NCBI GenBank assembly: GCA_946811185.2
Contig: OX328102.1
Span: 50,197,619 to 50,261,618 of the forward strand
Reading direction: 5' to 3'
Source: Hippopus hippopus
Lineage: Eukaryota; Mollusca; Bivalvia; Cardiida; Cardiidae
DNA length: 64,000 bases
The notes below the pieces were generated by a model that was not told the origin of the DNA, searched no databases, and saw only the letters and a list, made by a program, of their open reading frames with translations. This document shows, in pieces, positions 20,771 to 31,039 of the stretch; the first letter of the stretch is position 1, and each line of letters opens with the position of its first letter. The translations under genes and the position numbers were made by a program.

Positions 20771-22489
20771 ACAATCTCATCTGTTAACACATGATTTTGT
20801 GGTAGAAATAATACATCTTACTGATTAATTTGACTCTTGGATGTTTTGTGTCATTTTCATTGTTCCAAGGGAGGTAATTGAGTTTGAATATTGGGAAAAG
20901 TAGCCTGGCAACCTATCTTTTTTTTTTTTGCATTTTTTGATAGAGGATATAATGATGCATATTTCTGAGAAAAATGAGAAAAATCTTTGTGCTAGATTTT
21001 TTTGAGGGTCAAATAATGTCCTGATTTTCTGTGATGAAATAAGCATTTTTGTGGGCTAAGGGTTTTATTGAAACATAGATAGCGTATCGTTAATTTGAAA
21101 TATCTGTTAATTTCTCATCAAAGTCAGAGGATCCATTGTTTCACTATGAATTTAAAACACAGAGAACATAATTTGACTGAAATTACAGATTTTAATCACA
21201 AAATTCTGACGTATGCTGCAATAATTGGGTTTTTGTGTAATTTGAAAAAAGGGTTATGTTCTTTGTGGGCTCAGAACTTTTTGGTTCATCAGGCAACGTA
21301 TGATTATCTCTTCGCATATTGAAAGAACATACTTTGAAGTGTTTCTGTGTCAAATTTCACGAAATTCTCTGTGCTAGAAATAACTCGCTGAAACGCCTTT
21401 AAAAGTAGTCTCTTTTAAATTGTTTTTCATAATTATGGTTGTAAAGCGGAATTTTCAATTAGATATAAGAATGAGAAAGCTTTCGTATTATGGGCTTTAT
21501 AATTGAACAATACATTCGTATGTTTAACATTTTGAGTTACGACAATCTGCAATGTTTCGGGATATATCGTTTGTTTGGCCTTTTAGTAAAGAATCATGTT
21601 TTAATAAAGGTCTATTTAGACCATACAATGAAATCTTAAAAAAGAAAACACAGTATTTCTGCATGTTTTTGTACAAAAATGAAGCACCTTTCAAACATTG
21701 ATGATTTGTCGTTATCAGAAAGCAGGTTTTATCACAATTCTCAATGCTTGACCACACCACCTACTCTCACTAGGAGTAATTTAGTACATACCCAGTTTCT
21801 TCACTAACAGTGCAATCAAACCAATTTTTCCTCTAGACAGGCATAATTATTCCCTTCGCAAATTAAAGCACCAAATTCAAGACACAGCATCTTTTTTCAT
21901 TATGAGAAGAAACGAAATAAATTGTTGTACAACCCGTTTTTTTCTGAGACAATGAAGCAGTATCCTGCCATCGCAGCCGTTCGTATTCGGTTTTACGCGA
22001 GGAAAAACAGGTACCAAATCTCTTACACTAAATGAAATAGAAAACTTGCCAATACTCAATGCTGTTATTTTATCCATATTATTTAGAATATGGATGTTTT
22101 GCTAGAGTTTAACATCTGCATGGCCATAAAAGTACAACTTTACGTAGGTAAATGTGATCATTACGCGATTGTTTAGTCATGAACACTTTAATGTTGGTGG
22201 TTTTCTACTCTGGCCATTACTTTTTTTTCGTAGTTTACGTATATTTGGTCAATCACATAATGAGTAACAATTCATTTCCTTCTGTTAAAGTAGGTCAAAA
22301 GTGAGATCATTCAGCTACACCGAAAAATGTTACACTCACTTATCCACCTTGATGAGATGACGTACGGAGCTGAGATTTCATATTCCATTCTGTAAGGTCA
22401 AGGTCACAGCTGGGTTTCAAATGAGAAGTGGAGGGGAGACTTCTGTTTTTATCCAAAACAAATGTCCTAACTTACCTGCTGTTTCTGAC
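20771..22489. other. Longest stretch without recognised repeats (1.7 kb)
   Basis: AT-rich and free of MITE, SINE or tandem units, unlike the rest of this intron. I see no splice-bounded reading frame. It could hold an intronic regulatory element or an unfamiliar transposon. Confidence 0.3.
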
Positions 22490-22722
22490 AATGTGGGGGG
22501 GGGGGTCAGTGGTAAAGTGTGGGACTTGTACCCTGGAGCCCCCGAGTTCAAGCCATACTAGATCCACTGGGTTTTTCGTGGGAGTGTCCTTTGGCTAGAC
22601 ACTTCAGAGCCCTAGCCTAGTACTGGTGAAACCCAGGGAATACATGAATATGTGAGCTCTCGCCGTGATATGGCTGAAATGATGTTGAAAGCGGTGTAAA
22701 ACACCATTCAATCAATCAATGA
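22490..22722 (+). repeat. SINE-2, full length
   Basis: It starts in a G run, then GTCAGTGGTAAAGTGTGGGA (A box) and CCCGAGTTCAAGCC (B box) at about 22551. It ends CATTCAATCAATCAATG. Confidence 0.8.
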
Positions 22723-22862
22723 CCATAAGGCCAGACAAAAGGAAGTATGCATTCTGATCTTTGCACAGCACCACATTTTCAGATACTCTGAACAAAATCA
22801 GCCTTCAAATTACAGAATCAGTTTTACAAAGCTGTTGTCTGCAAGGGCGTACAAAGTTGTGT

Positions 22863-23106
22863 TAATCCTCAAAGTGCCTTTCACAGGTCTTTGTTGCCTT
22901 TGCAGCCAGTGTAGATCAAGATCTTGTGGCCAGAGTAGATCAAGATCAGATTGCACAAATGGTGCAGTCTAGCTGATATTTGACCTGCACTAAGTGTCTG
23001 CTTTGCTGCAACATTCTGCTAGAGAGCAACCATGAAATTGCAAATACCATATTTGGGTCTAATTGCTAGATTGAAAAAGTTTGTTTGGTTCATCTGGCTG
23101 TCTTAA
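22863..23106 (+). repeat. TTAA-type MITE family 2 with duplicated palindrome arm
   Basis: It begins TTAATCCTCAAAGTGCCTTT. GTAGATCAAGATC occurs twice (about 22911 and 22937). TTTGACCTGCACTAAGTGTC is the diverged mirror arm. It ends at the TTAA where the next hp-MITE starts. Confidence 0.65.
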
Positions 23107-23331
23107 CTCTTTACCAAACGACAAAATTGTAGACTTGTTCAAATTGAAAGCACTTGCAGATGACAAAATAAAGGTGACTCAAAAATTGAAACTTGACTTT
23201 AGAAAAGTAGAAAACATTGTGGGAAAAGGAGAAAATGCTGGTTACCAGCATTTTCTCCTTTTCCCACAATGTTTTCAGAAGGCTTTTTCCACTAGGTCGT
23301 AAAAACCAGGGATTGTTTGGTAATGGGTTAA
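23103..23331 (-). mobile_element. hp-MITE, full length
   Basis: TTAA 23103-23106 and 23328-23331. The palindrome at about 23207-23277 is essentially perfect (GGTTACC centre). Confidence 0.9.
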
Positions 23332-23333
23332 GG

Positions 23334-23560
23334 TTAACCATTTACCACACAAACCTGAGTTTTAACCATCCTAAAGAGAAAGGGCTTTTGAAAACATTGT
23401 GGGAAAATGAGAAAATCTGGGTAACCAGCATTTTCTCCTTTTCCCACTATGTTTTCTACTCGATCATAGATAAATTTCATCACTTGAATCCTGTTTAACG
23501 TGTCGCTTGCAAAATGCTTTGAATTTGAACCAGTCTAAAATTTTGTCGTGTGGTAAGGAG
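23334..23560 (+). mobile_element. hp-MITE
   Basis: TTAACCATTTACCACACAAA to GTCGTGTGGTAAGGAG. It starts two bases after the previous copy ends. Confidence 0.85.
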
Positions 23561-23746
23561 AAAGCATTTGCATACGACAAATTAAAATGTGACGTAAATG
23601 ATCAAATTTTCTTTGAAAGTGTGGAAAACATTGTGGGAAAAGGAGAAAATACTGGTTACTAGCATTTTCTCCTGTTCCCATGATGTTTTCAAAAGCTTTG
23701 TTGCTCAGGTACATCAAAAGTTGGGATTGGCTGGGAAAGGGCTAGG
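23561..23746 (-). mobile_element. hp-MITE, fused to the previous copy
   Basis: It begins inside the long arm (AAAGCATTTGCATACGACAA), so about 40 bp of the left end is missing. The hairpin is at about 23620-23695. Confidence 0.8.
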
Positions 23747-23989
23747 TCTAGTTATATGATGTCAGGGTTTTCCCTGACCCCCTGTTTCTTGACCCCCAAT
23801 TTTTCTTAATGACACCCAAATTTATATGTGTGCCTTCTTTTATTCATCTGAAGGGGGGTCAAATGACCCCCCACAACAGAAAGTCAATGGAAGACTCTGT
23901 GTTGTGTTTGTCACAGTCTTTGTACCATTATAAATGTGTGAAAAACATAAACATAATGTACAGTAACTTTCTTCATGTATGTACCCTTA

Positions 23990-24080
23990 GAATAGAGATC
24001 TCAATTCAATGTTGTAAAGAACAGTGTAGATAAAAAAGGTCAAAAGAGTCTGATCTTGGATCTACACTGTCCCTTCTTCC
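23990..24080. repeat. Fragment with family 2/3 palindrome half
   Basis: AACAGTGTAGATAAAAAAGG then AGTCTGATCTTGGATCTACA and CTGTCC. The arms are short and diverged. Confidence 0.45.
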
Positions 24081-24143
24081 ATGAGACTTCCAAAATACAA
24101 TCTGAATTTTTTTTAGTGACTGAAAATGCAATAACTTTTTTTT

Positions 24144-24373
24144 TTAACCAATTACCACACTGCAAAATTTTAAGACTTGTCAATATTGAAAGCAATTTGT
24201 AGACGACAAATTAAATGTAACTCATATGATGGGATTTGTCTCTGAAAGGGCAGAAAACATCGTGAGAAAAGGAGAAATGCTGGTTACCAGCATATTTCCT
24301 TTGCTCACAATATATTTAAAAGCTTCTTTCCTTTTGGTCGTTAAAACTGGGGATTTTGTAGTAAAGGGATAAT
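24144..24373 (-). mobile_element. hp-MITE, full length
   Basis: TTAACCAATTACCACACTGC to TTGTAGTAAAGGGATAA. The hairpin at about 24250-24318 has several substitutions. Confidence 0.8.
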
Positions 24374-24688
24374 TGTTACTGACTAAGGGTTCCTGTTGAA
24401 GTAATACTGACCTAGTGAACTTGGGCAATCACCTGAAGATCTGCTACCCCAAAATTAAAACTTTACCAAAAGGCCCTGTATTTTTCAGAACTGGATAAGA
24501 AGCTCTCTTTAAACAATATGGAAAAACTAGAAAAGACTGTAATATATTAACTTTTTTTCCCTTTCCAAAAACGCTTTTTACCTGACAAAGGTAAAGCCCC
24601 TGTAGTTTACCACATATTCAAATTGTTGAGTGCAAAAGAATCTTGGCCCATATTGAAACCCACCATCCAAACTAAACTCATTTTATTG

Positions 24689-24792
24689 TAAATTTAGAAA
24701 GTTACACAATTTCTGGTAGGCTAAACCGAATGATTTTGGTTGAACTGAATGGTTTAGCCAGTCAGAAATTATGTTACTTTGAAATTTAGAAA
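24689..24792. repeat. Long imperfect palindrome (104 bp)
   Basis: TAAATTTAGAAAGTTACACA pairs with TGTTACTTTGAAATTTAG, and TCTGGTAGGCTAAACC with GGTTTAGCCAGTCAGA, around a small loop. A related palindrome lies at 53893-54032. Confidence 0.65.
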
Positions 24793-25009
24793 ATTCAGGA
24801 GAATTTTGATATAGAATGTTGTAAGAATGGTTGGTGAATGTTGGCCCTGACCTTGCTTGATCTGTTGTCATCTTAAAGAAGTGTCTGAAGTTAATTTGCT
24901 TCCTGTAATAACAAGATAAATTTATTGCACTGTATCTAATTTATTACACTGTGGCTTTTGTTGTAGCCCATTGTAATGAGGACATATTGTTTTCTTCTTG
25001 TTATTGCAG

Positions 25010-25087
25010 GCAACTCAAGATAAAAGACATGGTATTCAGCCATCAAAATTTAAAGAACAGTGTAGCAGCAGTTCTCTGAAACAAAAG
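25010..25087 (+). CDS. Host gene exon D (26 codons)
   Basis: A long pyrimidine tract (TTTTCTTCTTGTTATTGCAG) leads into ATQDKRHGIQPSKFKEQCSS plus SSLKQK, and the donor is AAG|GTAGAG. The segment is basic and Ser rich with no recognisable domain. The length, 78 bp, is a multiple of three and phase 0, so it could be skipped without a frameshift. The preceding intron (8099-25009) is nearly 17 kb and packed with transposable elements. Confidence 0.6.
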
Positions 25088-25198
25088 GTAGAGCAGATAA
25101 GTCACTGAGCCTTGAGTTTTGGGAAATTGGTTGAAAATGCTAATTGATGATTGGTCAGAATCGAATACCGCTTCAGATGCGATAATCAGTCATGTAAT

Positions 25199-25830
25199 TA
25201 GCTCCACTGGCCGAAGGCCAGCGAGCTATTGTCATGGCGTTGTGTCCGTCGTGCGTCCGTGCGTGCGTGCGTCCGTCCGTTCGTTCGTCCATTCGTCCGT
25301 GCGTGCGTCCGTAAACTTTTTCTTTAAAAAACTTCTCCTCAGAAACTATTGACTGGATTTTTACCAAATTTCACAGGAATGTTCCTTTGGTAGTCCTCTT
25401 TCAAATTCCTTCAAATAATTGTGTTCCATGAAGAATTCTGGTTGCCATGGCAACCAAAGTAAAAACCTTTAAAAATCTTCTCCTCCCAAACCGCTATTTG
25501 GATAGCATTATTATTTTGCAGGAATGTTCCTTAGATGCAGGTTTACAGAATTCCTTAAAAAAAAAAAATGATCTGTCAAAAAACATGGCTTTTATGGGAG
25601 ACCCATTTTCCTTTTATGGTATAAAGTAAAATCTTTGAAAAATTTCTTCTCTAAAACTATTCATTGGATTTCATTGTTGTTTTGCAGGTAAGTTCCTATG
25701 GTGGTTGTCTACTAAATTGTTTCTTCAGTGAGCTAAAATGCAGGATTGAATGATAATTGTTAAAAACTTCCTTTCGCCATTATAGAAATATCAGGCCTGT
25801 GGAGTGATACAGGCACTCAAGCGCCTCTAG
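25199..25830 (+). mobile_element. Helentron-like element type C
   Basis: The 5' nested hairpin is AGCTCCACTGGCCGAAGGCC, then AGCGAGCT. A CGTGCGTGCGTCCGTCCGTT stretch follows, then about three loose tandem units of about 150 bp with TTCTTTAAAAAACTTCTCCT. The 3' stem AGGCACTCAAGCGCCT runs into CTCTAG|T. It begins 111 bp after the exon D donor. Confidence 0.65.
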
Positions 25831-25899
25831 TTTTTTATAGAAGAATGTAAAATTTGGTATTTGGTTATGGGTTACACTAGTACAAATTTGTTGTAAAAA

Positions 25900-25995
25900 G
25901 CATTCTTAAAAGAAAAAGAAGAAAATTAATGTACTTAGCTTGCAGGTTCTCCTTTTTGCCACAACATTTTTGAACACGGTTTGTTAAAAGATTAA
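25900..25995 (-). mobile_element. hp-MITE remnant
   Basis: AAAGAAAAAGAAGAAAATTA with GCAGGTTCTCCTTTTTGCCA and end GGTTTGTTAAAAGATTAA. Confidence 0.5.
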
Positions 25996-26487
25996 AATGA
26001 TTGTCATACACAGTTGTTATGTTTACTTTTTGAAAAAGTTTGAATGCAGAGAGACCGTTTTCCTACCCATATGCCCAGATAGTTCTGTTCAGATCGAAAT
26101 TATATTTTGAAGCAGGCTCATCTTATTTTAATTTATGAAAGCCAAAATAGACTTTCAAACCTCAGATTTTGTTTTTGCATCCGGGTGGGGATAAATTTGG
26201 AGCTGTTGTAACGCATCAATCGCCATTTTTTGTCATGCATGTTCATGTTGTCATGTCATTAGAACTGTATCCCTTGGTTGACTTTGGTATACCTTAGTTT
26301 AGTTCGGTTTTACTCGGGTTCTTAATTCTGATGATCAATTTTGGTATTTGTAATCAATGATTGGTATCAGTGATAGTTAAACAATCACAAATCGATCTTT
26401 CCCGATTATTGTCCCATAACTAGCTGAGCCTGTACCACTTAGTTTTAGTCTTAGATCTATTCTACTATTGTCAAAGACTGCCCAAGT
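25996..26487. other. No recognised feature
   Basis: Intronic AT-rich DNA; nothing supported. Confidence 0.3.
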
Positions 26488-26558
26488 CTTTACTACACAG
26501 TTCCAAAATTTCAACTTCTTTGACAAAAAAGGCTTTTGAAAACATGGTGAGAAAATGC

Positions 26559-26766
26559 TGTTACAGGAGATCACTCCTTCATGCATGGCTTCATCCCGAT
26601 TTAAAATACAACACCTGACAGCTGCGTTATGGAGAATTCTCTTTAGCTCAGTGGTTATGGTGTTGGCCTTTCATCTGGGCGTTCTAGGTTCGAATCCTGT
26701 CCGGTCCCCGTATTTCTGCCATGCATTTGTTCATTTGTTTCTTTGTTACAGACTTTGTTAGTAAGA
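26559..26766 (+). repeat. 5' LTR of the miniature element
   Basis: It begins TGTTACAGGAGATCACTCC and ends TTGTTAGTAAGA. TGTTAC...GTAAGA is an imperfect terminal inverted repeat. It carries the tRNA-like block at 26638-26710. Confidence 0.8.
26638..26710 (+). promoter_or_regulatory. tRNA-like pol III promoter inside the 5' LTR
   Basis: The A box TAGCTCAGTGG (26643-26653) and the B box GGTTCGAATCC (26689-26699) both match the tRNA consensus. The spacing is like that of a tRNA gene. The region after the B box (TGTCCGGTCCCC) does not pair with the sequence before the A box, so a true acceptor stem is missing and this is tRNA-derived rather than an intact tRNA. Confidence 0.6.
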
Positions 26767-26784
26767 TGGGGGCTTGTCTGGGAT
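26767..26784 (+). promoter_or_regulatory. Primer binding site (tRNA-Pro type)
   Basis: TGGGGGCTTGTCTGGGAT abuts the 5' LTR. It differs at two positions from the well-known tRNA-Pro primer site of gammaretroviruses, a site defined by complementarity to the conserved 3' end of host tRNA-Pro. Confidence 0.7.
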
Positions 26785-26871
26785 TGGCCATTGAGCCATT
26801 AATCCCGTTTGTTTTCCAAAAATGGACTTTCTGCCTAATAAGGCTTTGAGTCATTAATAAATGATGACTTT

Positions 26872-26883
26872 AAGAGGGGGGTG
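26872..26883 (+). promoter_or_regulatory. Polypurine tract
   Basis: AAGAGGGGGGTG directly before the 3' LTR, in the position where plus-strand priming occurs. Confidence 0.65.
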
Positions 26884-27091
26884 TGTTACGGGAGACCACT
26901 CCTTCATGCATGGCTTCATCCCGATTTAAAACACAACACCTGACAGCTACGTTAGGGAGAATTCTCTTTAGCTCAGTGTTTATGGTGTTGGCCTTTCGTC
27001 CGGGCGTTCTAGGTTCGAATCATGCCCGGTCCCTGTATTTCTGTCATGCATTTGTTCATTTATTTCTTTGTTACGGACTTTGTTCGTAAGA
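26884..27091 (+). repeat. 3' LTR of the miniature element
   Basis: TGTTACGGGAGACCACTCC to TTGTTCGTAAGA, the same length as the 5' LTR. Its A box is changed at one base (AGCTCAGTGT); the B-box region is GGTTCGAATCA. Confidence 0.8.
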
Positions 27092-27239
27092 ATGTTGATG
27101 ACCAGCATTTTCTCCTTTTCCCACAATGTTTTCTAACCTTTCAAAGACAGTTTCCAACATTTTAGACACACTTTATTTGTCATCTGCATTATACTTTGAA
27201 TTTGAAAGTGTAAAATTTTGTAGTATGGTAAAACCTTAA

Positions 27240-28003
27240 AGAAGCTTAATACTTGTGTAGCAGTGAAAATTCATTTGGTCAACACATCAGTTTATGGTTC
27301 TCAGGGAATAATGCCACAAACCCCAGTGACACCATGAACCCCCTGTTTAAAGAAATCAAAGCACTGAAAGTACTAATAGACTTGCAAACATAGAATTAAG
27401 TGGCCTTGGAAAAGATCAAACATAGTTGGTCAATACTTGATTAAAAAAAAAAAAAAATGGTCAAATCTGGTTATCAGATCTGTTCTGGTTTGTTCCCTCG
27501 TCTGCTTATGTCATATTTTTTGAAGACGGACCTGTCTCCTTTGTTGAATCACTATCCTGTACAGGCTAAATATTGATACGCGATGCGCATAACTCAAAGC
27601 TCCGCAGCTAAAAAGTAGCAAGTGTTAAAAATGGCTGTAAATTATACGTCTGTTGAGAAATCAAGCCTGTTTTTTGCTCCAGAATTATTAACAAAATAAT
27701 TATTTCAGACAGAAAATATAATTGCTAAAAAAATGCCATTGTTTGCTGCAAATCTTTGTATATAGTTTCTAAATATAGATTTAGGGAAAGTTGTCAAAGC
27801 TGACATTGTAAATCTAAGATCATGCATGTTCCACACAGTCTTATTTTGATGGACATTATCTGCAGAAGCAACATAAATCATGTGTTTTGGTCTATTGGCT
27901 AATTGTTAATACACAAAAAAATTACGCTCATTGTTTAATTGTGAGCAAGAGTACAAAATTACCACCACAGAGATTTCGAAATTTGTGACAGACATAGCTA
28001 AGT
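27240..28003. other. No recognised feature
   Basis: AT-rich intronic sequence with an A run near 27445. Nothing supported. Confidence 0.3.
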
Positions 28004-28200
28004 TTAATCCTTTTACCACACAGTTCTGACTTTTAATGACCCTGAAGAAGAAGGCTGGTTACCAGCTTTTTCTGCCTTTCCCACAATGTTTTCCACCCCT
28101 CTTGTAACAAATTTCAATTTTTGCGCCACATGTATGTTGAAGTCTGTAAATGCTTTCAGTTTGGACTGGTGTAAAATTATATTGTTTGGTAAAGTGTTAA
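28004..28200 (+). mobile_element. hp-MITE with left hairpin arm deleted
   Basis: TTAATCCTTTTACCACACAG and TTGTTTGGTAAAGTGTTAA are intact. The stem is reduced to GGCTGGTTACCAGCTTTTTC, a deletion of the left arm of the palindrome. Confidence 0.8.
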
Positions 28201-28289
28201 TCCTTGATGGGCCATATAATTTTAACAGAACAAATATTCATGGTCTATAAATAAGAATAATTGCAATGTCGGAGTTGCTCTTGTCTAGA

Positions 28290-28625
28290 ATGTCTCAGTA
28301 AAGGGGAGGGACTTTGTAGATCAACAGTCATACCTCATGTTTTGTGCAGTCTGATCTTGATCTACACTGGCCAAAAAGGCAACTGTAGCTCCGACAGGTA
28401 ATTTTACTCTTTCCTTGCTGAATAAATTAATTGCATTTTCACAAAGGCTACTAATACAGTTTTCCTGTAAGATCAAGAAGCAGTTTTGTCATAATGTAGA
28501 AAATAGCAGTAGACAGTCGTAACTAGATCAGAGTTCAGACTGCGCGCCATGTGCAGTCTGATCTTGATCTACACTGTCCACAAAAGCTTCTGGGATCGTC
28601 TATGGTATGGAAAGAGTTAAGGGTT
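28290..28625. repeat. Two copies of the GTGCAGTCTGATCTTGATCT palindrome family
   Basis: TTTTGTGCAGTCTGATCTTG at about 28339 and CATGTGCAGTCTGATCTTGA at about 28548, each followed by TCTACACTG(G/T)CC. The second has a mirror arm (GATCAGAGTTCAGACTGCGC) and ends near AGAGTTAAGGGTTAAC. Confidence 0.6.
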
Positions 28626-29024
28626 AACACTTTTTCTCATATTGCATCATTCCAATTTTTGAAAATATAATGGCAAACACAGAAATTACTAAAAGGAGGC
28701 AGTTTCTACATTGGTTGTGCATTTTTTCTCAACAATTAAACTAACAAGTTTTGTATGATCGATTAAAGAAGATTTTATCCTTTTTTGTTCCTGAAAATTT
28801 AATCTTCACATTATTAGGTGCAGATGATTTTCAAGTCTTTGAAACTTTTGAAAACATTGTGGTGAAAGGAAAAAATGAGCAACATTACCATAGAATTTAA
28901 AAAAAATGTCTATCATTGTATGAATGTATCAGATCTTAATTCAATCTTATATACAAATTAGTTGTAAGAGGATTTTTGGAAAGTCATCTTGCGGAGATTT
29001 GTTTCTTGTTGGACTAATTATTCC

Positions 29025-29464
29025 TTTAACCTTCATGCTACCGACACATTTCCCAACTTAGTCATACCAAGTGGGGAACGTGGGAACCCCAGTCATAAAC
29101 TTGTATCGTTCTCGATTTCTTGTGTATAAATGTTCAGAATATTATTTGTGTAAAATCAACTACTCGTGGTATTATTTATTGACTTTTCTGTCAAGGGAAA
29201 TAAAGATATAGATTGTGAGTATGAGGTGAGTATAACATGTGTGATATATAGAATAATAATGATATTGCCTGGGGTCTGCACGGACCCCAACAGATTTTGG
29301 GTTTTATATTCCACTCACTCTGAAGCCACCAAAGTTTCTATGTAAATTTAGGTTGAGAATAGGGTTAGTAACAAACTTCTAAAATGACAGTTCCCTGCAG
29401 CTTCAACTTTTGTATCATAGACAAACAGAGAACCATGTGGGGTCCATACTGTATGATTAAGGTT
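29025..29464. repeat. TTAA-flanked MITE family 4
   Basis: TTAACCTTCATGCTACCG at the left and the complement TTAACCTTAATCATACAG at the right are similar inverted ends. Inside are GTGGGGAACGTGGGAACCCC and a short hairpin GGGGTCTGCACGGACCCC at about 29272. Confidence 0.5.
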
Positions 29465-29639
29465 AAGTGCCTTTTTCAACTATAGTTGCCTTTGCACAAA
29501 AAGTGCAGTCTGATCTTTGATCTATACTGTCTGCTTTCCTGAAATTTTATCGTTAAAGGTAACCATAATATTGCAGTTATTTTGGTCTTGTTTCTGGATG
29601 TAAAAAGCTGGTTGGGTTTATTCTTGCTCTAAGAGTTAA
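29463..29639 (+). repeat. TTAA-type MITE family 2
   Basis: TTAAGTGCCTTTTTCAACTA, a half palindrome GTGCAGTCTGATCTTTGATC, and end CTCTAAGAGTTAA. It lacks the first palindrome arm. Confidence 0.65.
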
Positions 29640-29814
29640 TAAGCTGAAAAATATGCAAGAAGGAATGGGCTCAGGGCGCACAGGTTTTTCACAGTTATAA
29701 AGGGTACATGGGTTTGGTTACAATACATAGAGGTACCCACGCGGCTCATTCACTCTTTGTTTTAATTAATTACAGTTGAACGACTTCCAGGCCGAGACAT
29801 GGATATTTGAGATT

Positions 29815-30090
29815 TGAAACCTATACTTTTATCTTACGAAAATAATCAATACTACAGGGTTCTTTCATCTCATACTGCTGCTGATTGTGAGCATCGTGTT
29901 GGCTCCGTTTTCCCATGTCACTGGCTCCTATCCCTCATAACCATCGTCCAAACCATGATCAGTGGTTGGAGAGGAATGAATCCTGTTGCAATGAATACTA
30001 TGAATCCTCAGAAAGAAATTGGCCAAGCTGGAAATTTGAACTAGCACCCCCCTGTGCGCTACCAAACATGCTATTAGGCTTGGGAAAAAA
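29815..30090 (-). repeat. SINE-1, diverged reverse copy
   Basis: GAGAGGAATGAATCCTGTTG and TCCTCAGAAAGAAATTGGCC are shared with other SINE-1 copies. The head is degraded. Confidence 0.7.
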
Positions 30091-30155
30091 GCAACTGTGC
30101 CTGAGGGATGGTGCCTTCGTAATGTGCTATTGTCTGTTTAGAATTGTGACCGAAT

Positions 30156-30384
30156 TTAACTCTTTACCAGACAACAAAATTTTAGACTTGTCCAAATTGA
30201 AAGCATTTGCAGACAACAATTTAAATGTGGCTCAGATGATGGTTTCTGTCTTTGACAGGGTAGAAAACATTGTAGAAAAAGGAGAAAATGCTGGCCACCA
30301 GCATTTTCTCCTTTGCCCTCAATGTTTTCAAAAGCCTTCTTTCCAAGGGTCATCAAAACCTGGGATTGTTTGGTAAAGGGTTAA
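30156..30384 (-). mobile_element. hp-MITE, full length
   Basis: TTAACTCTTTACCAGACAAC to TTGTTTGGTAAAGGGTTAA. The hairpin at about 30262-30332 has a GGCCACC centre. Confidence 0.9.
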
Positions 30385-30389
30385 AGCAA

Positions 30390-30560
30390 TTTCAAGGTTG
30401 CTAAAATCCAGAATATCTTAGCAAAGAGGATAATTCATATCAAAGTTCAGGCTGAACTTTTTGTGCAGGCTGAACTTTTTGTGCAGTCTGACCTTTATCT
30501 TTACTGGCCACTAAAGCAACCAAAGTTTTAAAAGGTACTTTAAGGGTTGTAAATAATTTT
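30390..30560. repeat. Family 2/3 palindrome copy, tandemly duplicated segment
   Basis: AGGCTGAACTTTTTGTGC occurs twice in succession (about 30447 and 30466), then AGTCTGACCTTTATCTTTAC. Confidence 0.5.
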
Positions 30561-30814
30561 TAGAATAAGGTTTTCCAATATGTTTGAATTAAAGTTCCTT
30601 TCCTTTTAATGTTAGTCCTGTGTCTTATAGTTTGCACTTGTTTTTCAATTGTCTGGAAGCATTTGTAGAAATAGGTTAAAATTCATGCCGAAACCATCAA
30701 ATGTTGGAAAACATTAGCAGGGAAAGAATTTTCGAAAGTTTGGCAGGCAATAAATTTGTGGGTACCTTCTGTTGTGACATGTTTTCTGTGTATCTAACCA
30801 CAATTTCCCTCTGA

Positions 30815-31039
30815 ATTCTTTACTGAGTGACAAAATTTTAGACTTGACGAAATATAAAGCATTTTCAAACTCCAAATAAAAAGTGTGATGATGGAATTTG
30901 AGGAAGAATTGAAAATATTGTGGGAAAAGAAGAAAATGCTGGTTTCCAGCATTTTCTTCTTTTCCCACAATGTTTTCAAAAGCCTCTTTCTTCAGTCTTC
31001 TGGGTCGTTTAAACACATGATTGTTTTGTTAAGGGTTAA
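30815..31039 (-). mobile_element. hp-MITE, full length
   Basis: The left end CTTTACTGAGTGACAAAATT is diverged. The hairpin at about 30908-30978 is near perfect with AAGAAGAAAATGCTGG. The right end is TTTTGTTAAGGGTTAA. Confidence 0.8.

Larger units (their letters stand above)
26559..27091 (+). mobile_element. Miniature LTR retrotransposon (TRIM) with tRNA-like LTRs
   Basis: Two direct 208-bp LTRs flank only 117 bp. The target duplication is AATGC/AATGT (or ATGC/ATGT), read against the surrounding hp-MITE. An 18-nt sequence directly after the 5' LTR fits a retroviral-type tRNA-Pro primer site, and a purine run precedes the 3' LTR. There is no gag or pol, so any mobility would need enzymes from another element. 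The two LTRs differ at about 15 of 208 positions (my count by eye) with no indels, so it is not recent. Confidence 0.8.
26488..27239 (+). mobile_element. hp-MITE split by the miniature LTR element
   Basis: The left piece ends GGTGAGAAAATGC at 26558. The right piece resumes AATGTTGATGACCAGCATTT and ends ATGGTAAAACCTTAA. The LTR element sits inside one half of the hairpin stem. Confidence 0.8.

Noticed and set aside
23081..23498. Frames with LWEKEKMLVTSIFSFSHNVF-like peptides, seen at many positions
   Set aside because: They are translations of the hp-MITE palindrome. The same peptide appears on both strands at each copy.
25119..25367. Arg/Thr- or Ser/Val-rich frames on both strands
   Set aside because: They are translations of the CGTCCGTGCG low-complexity stretch in the type C element.
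26638..26710. Functional tRNA gene
   Set aside because: A and B boxes are good, but the acceptor stem does not pair and the block lies in both LTRs.
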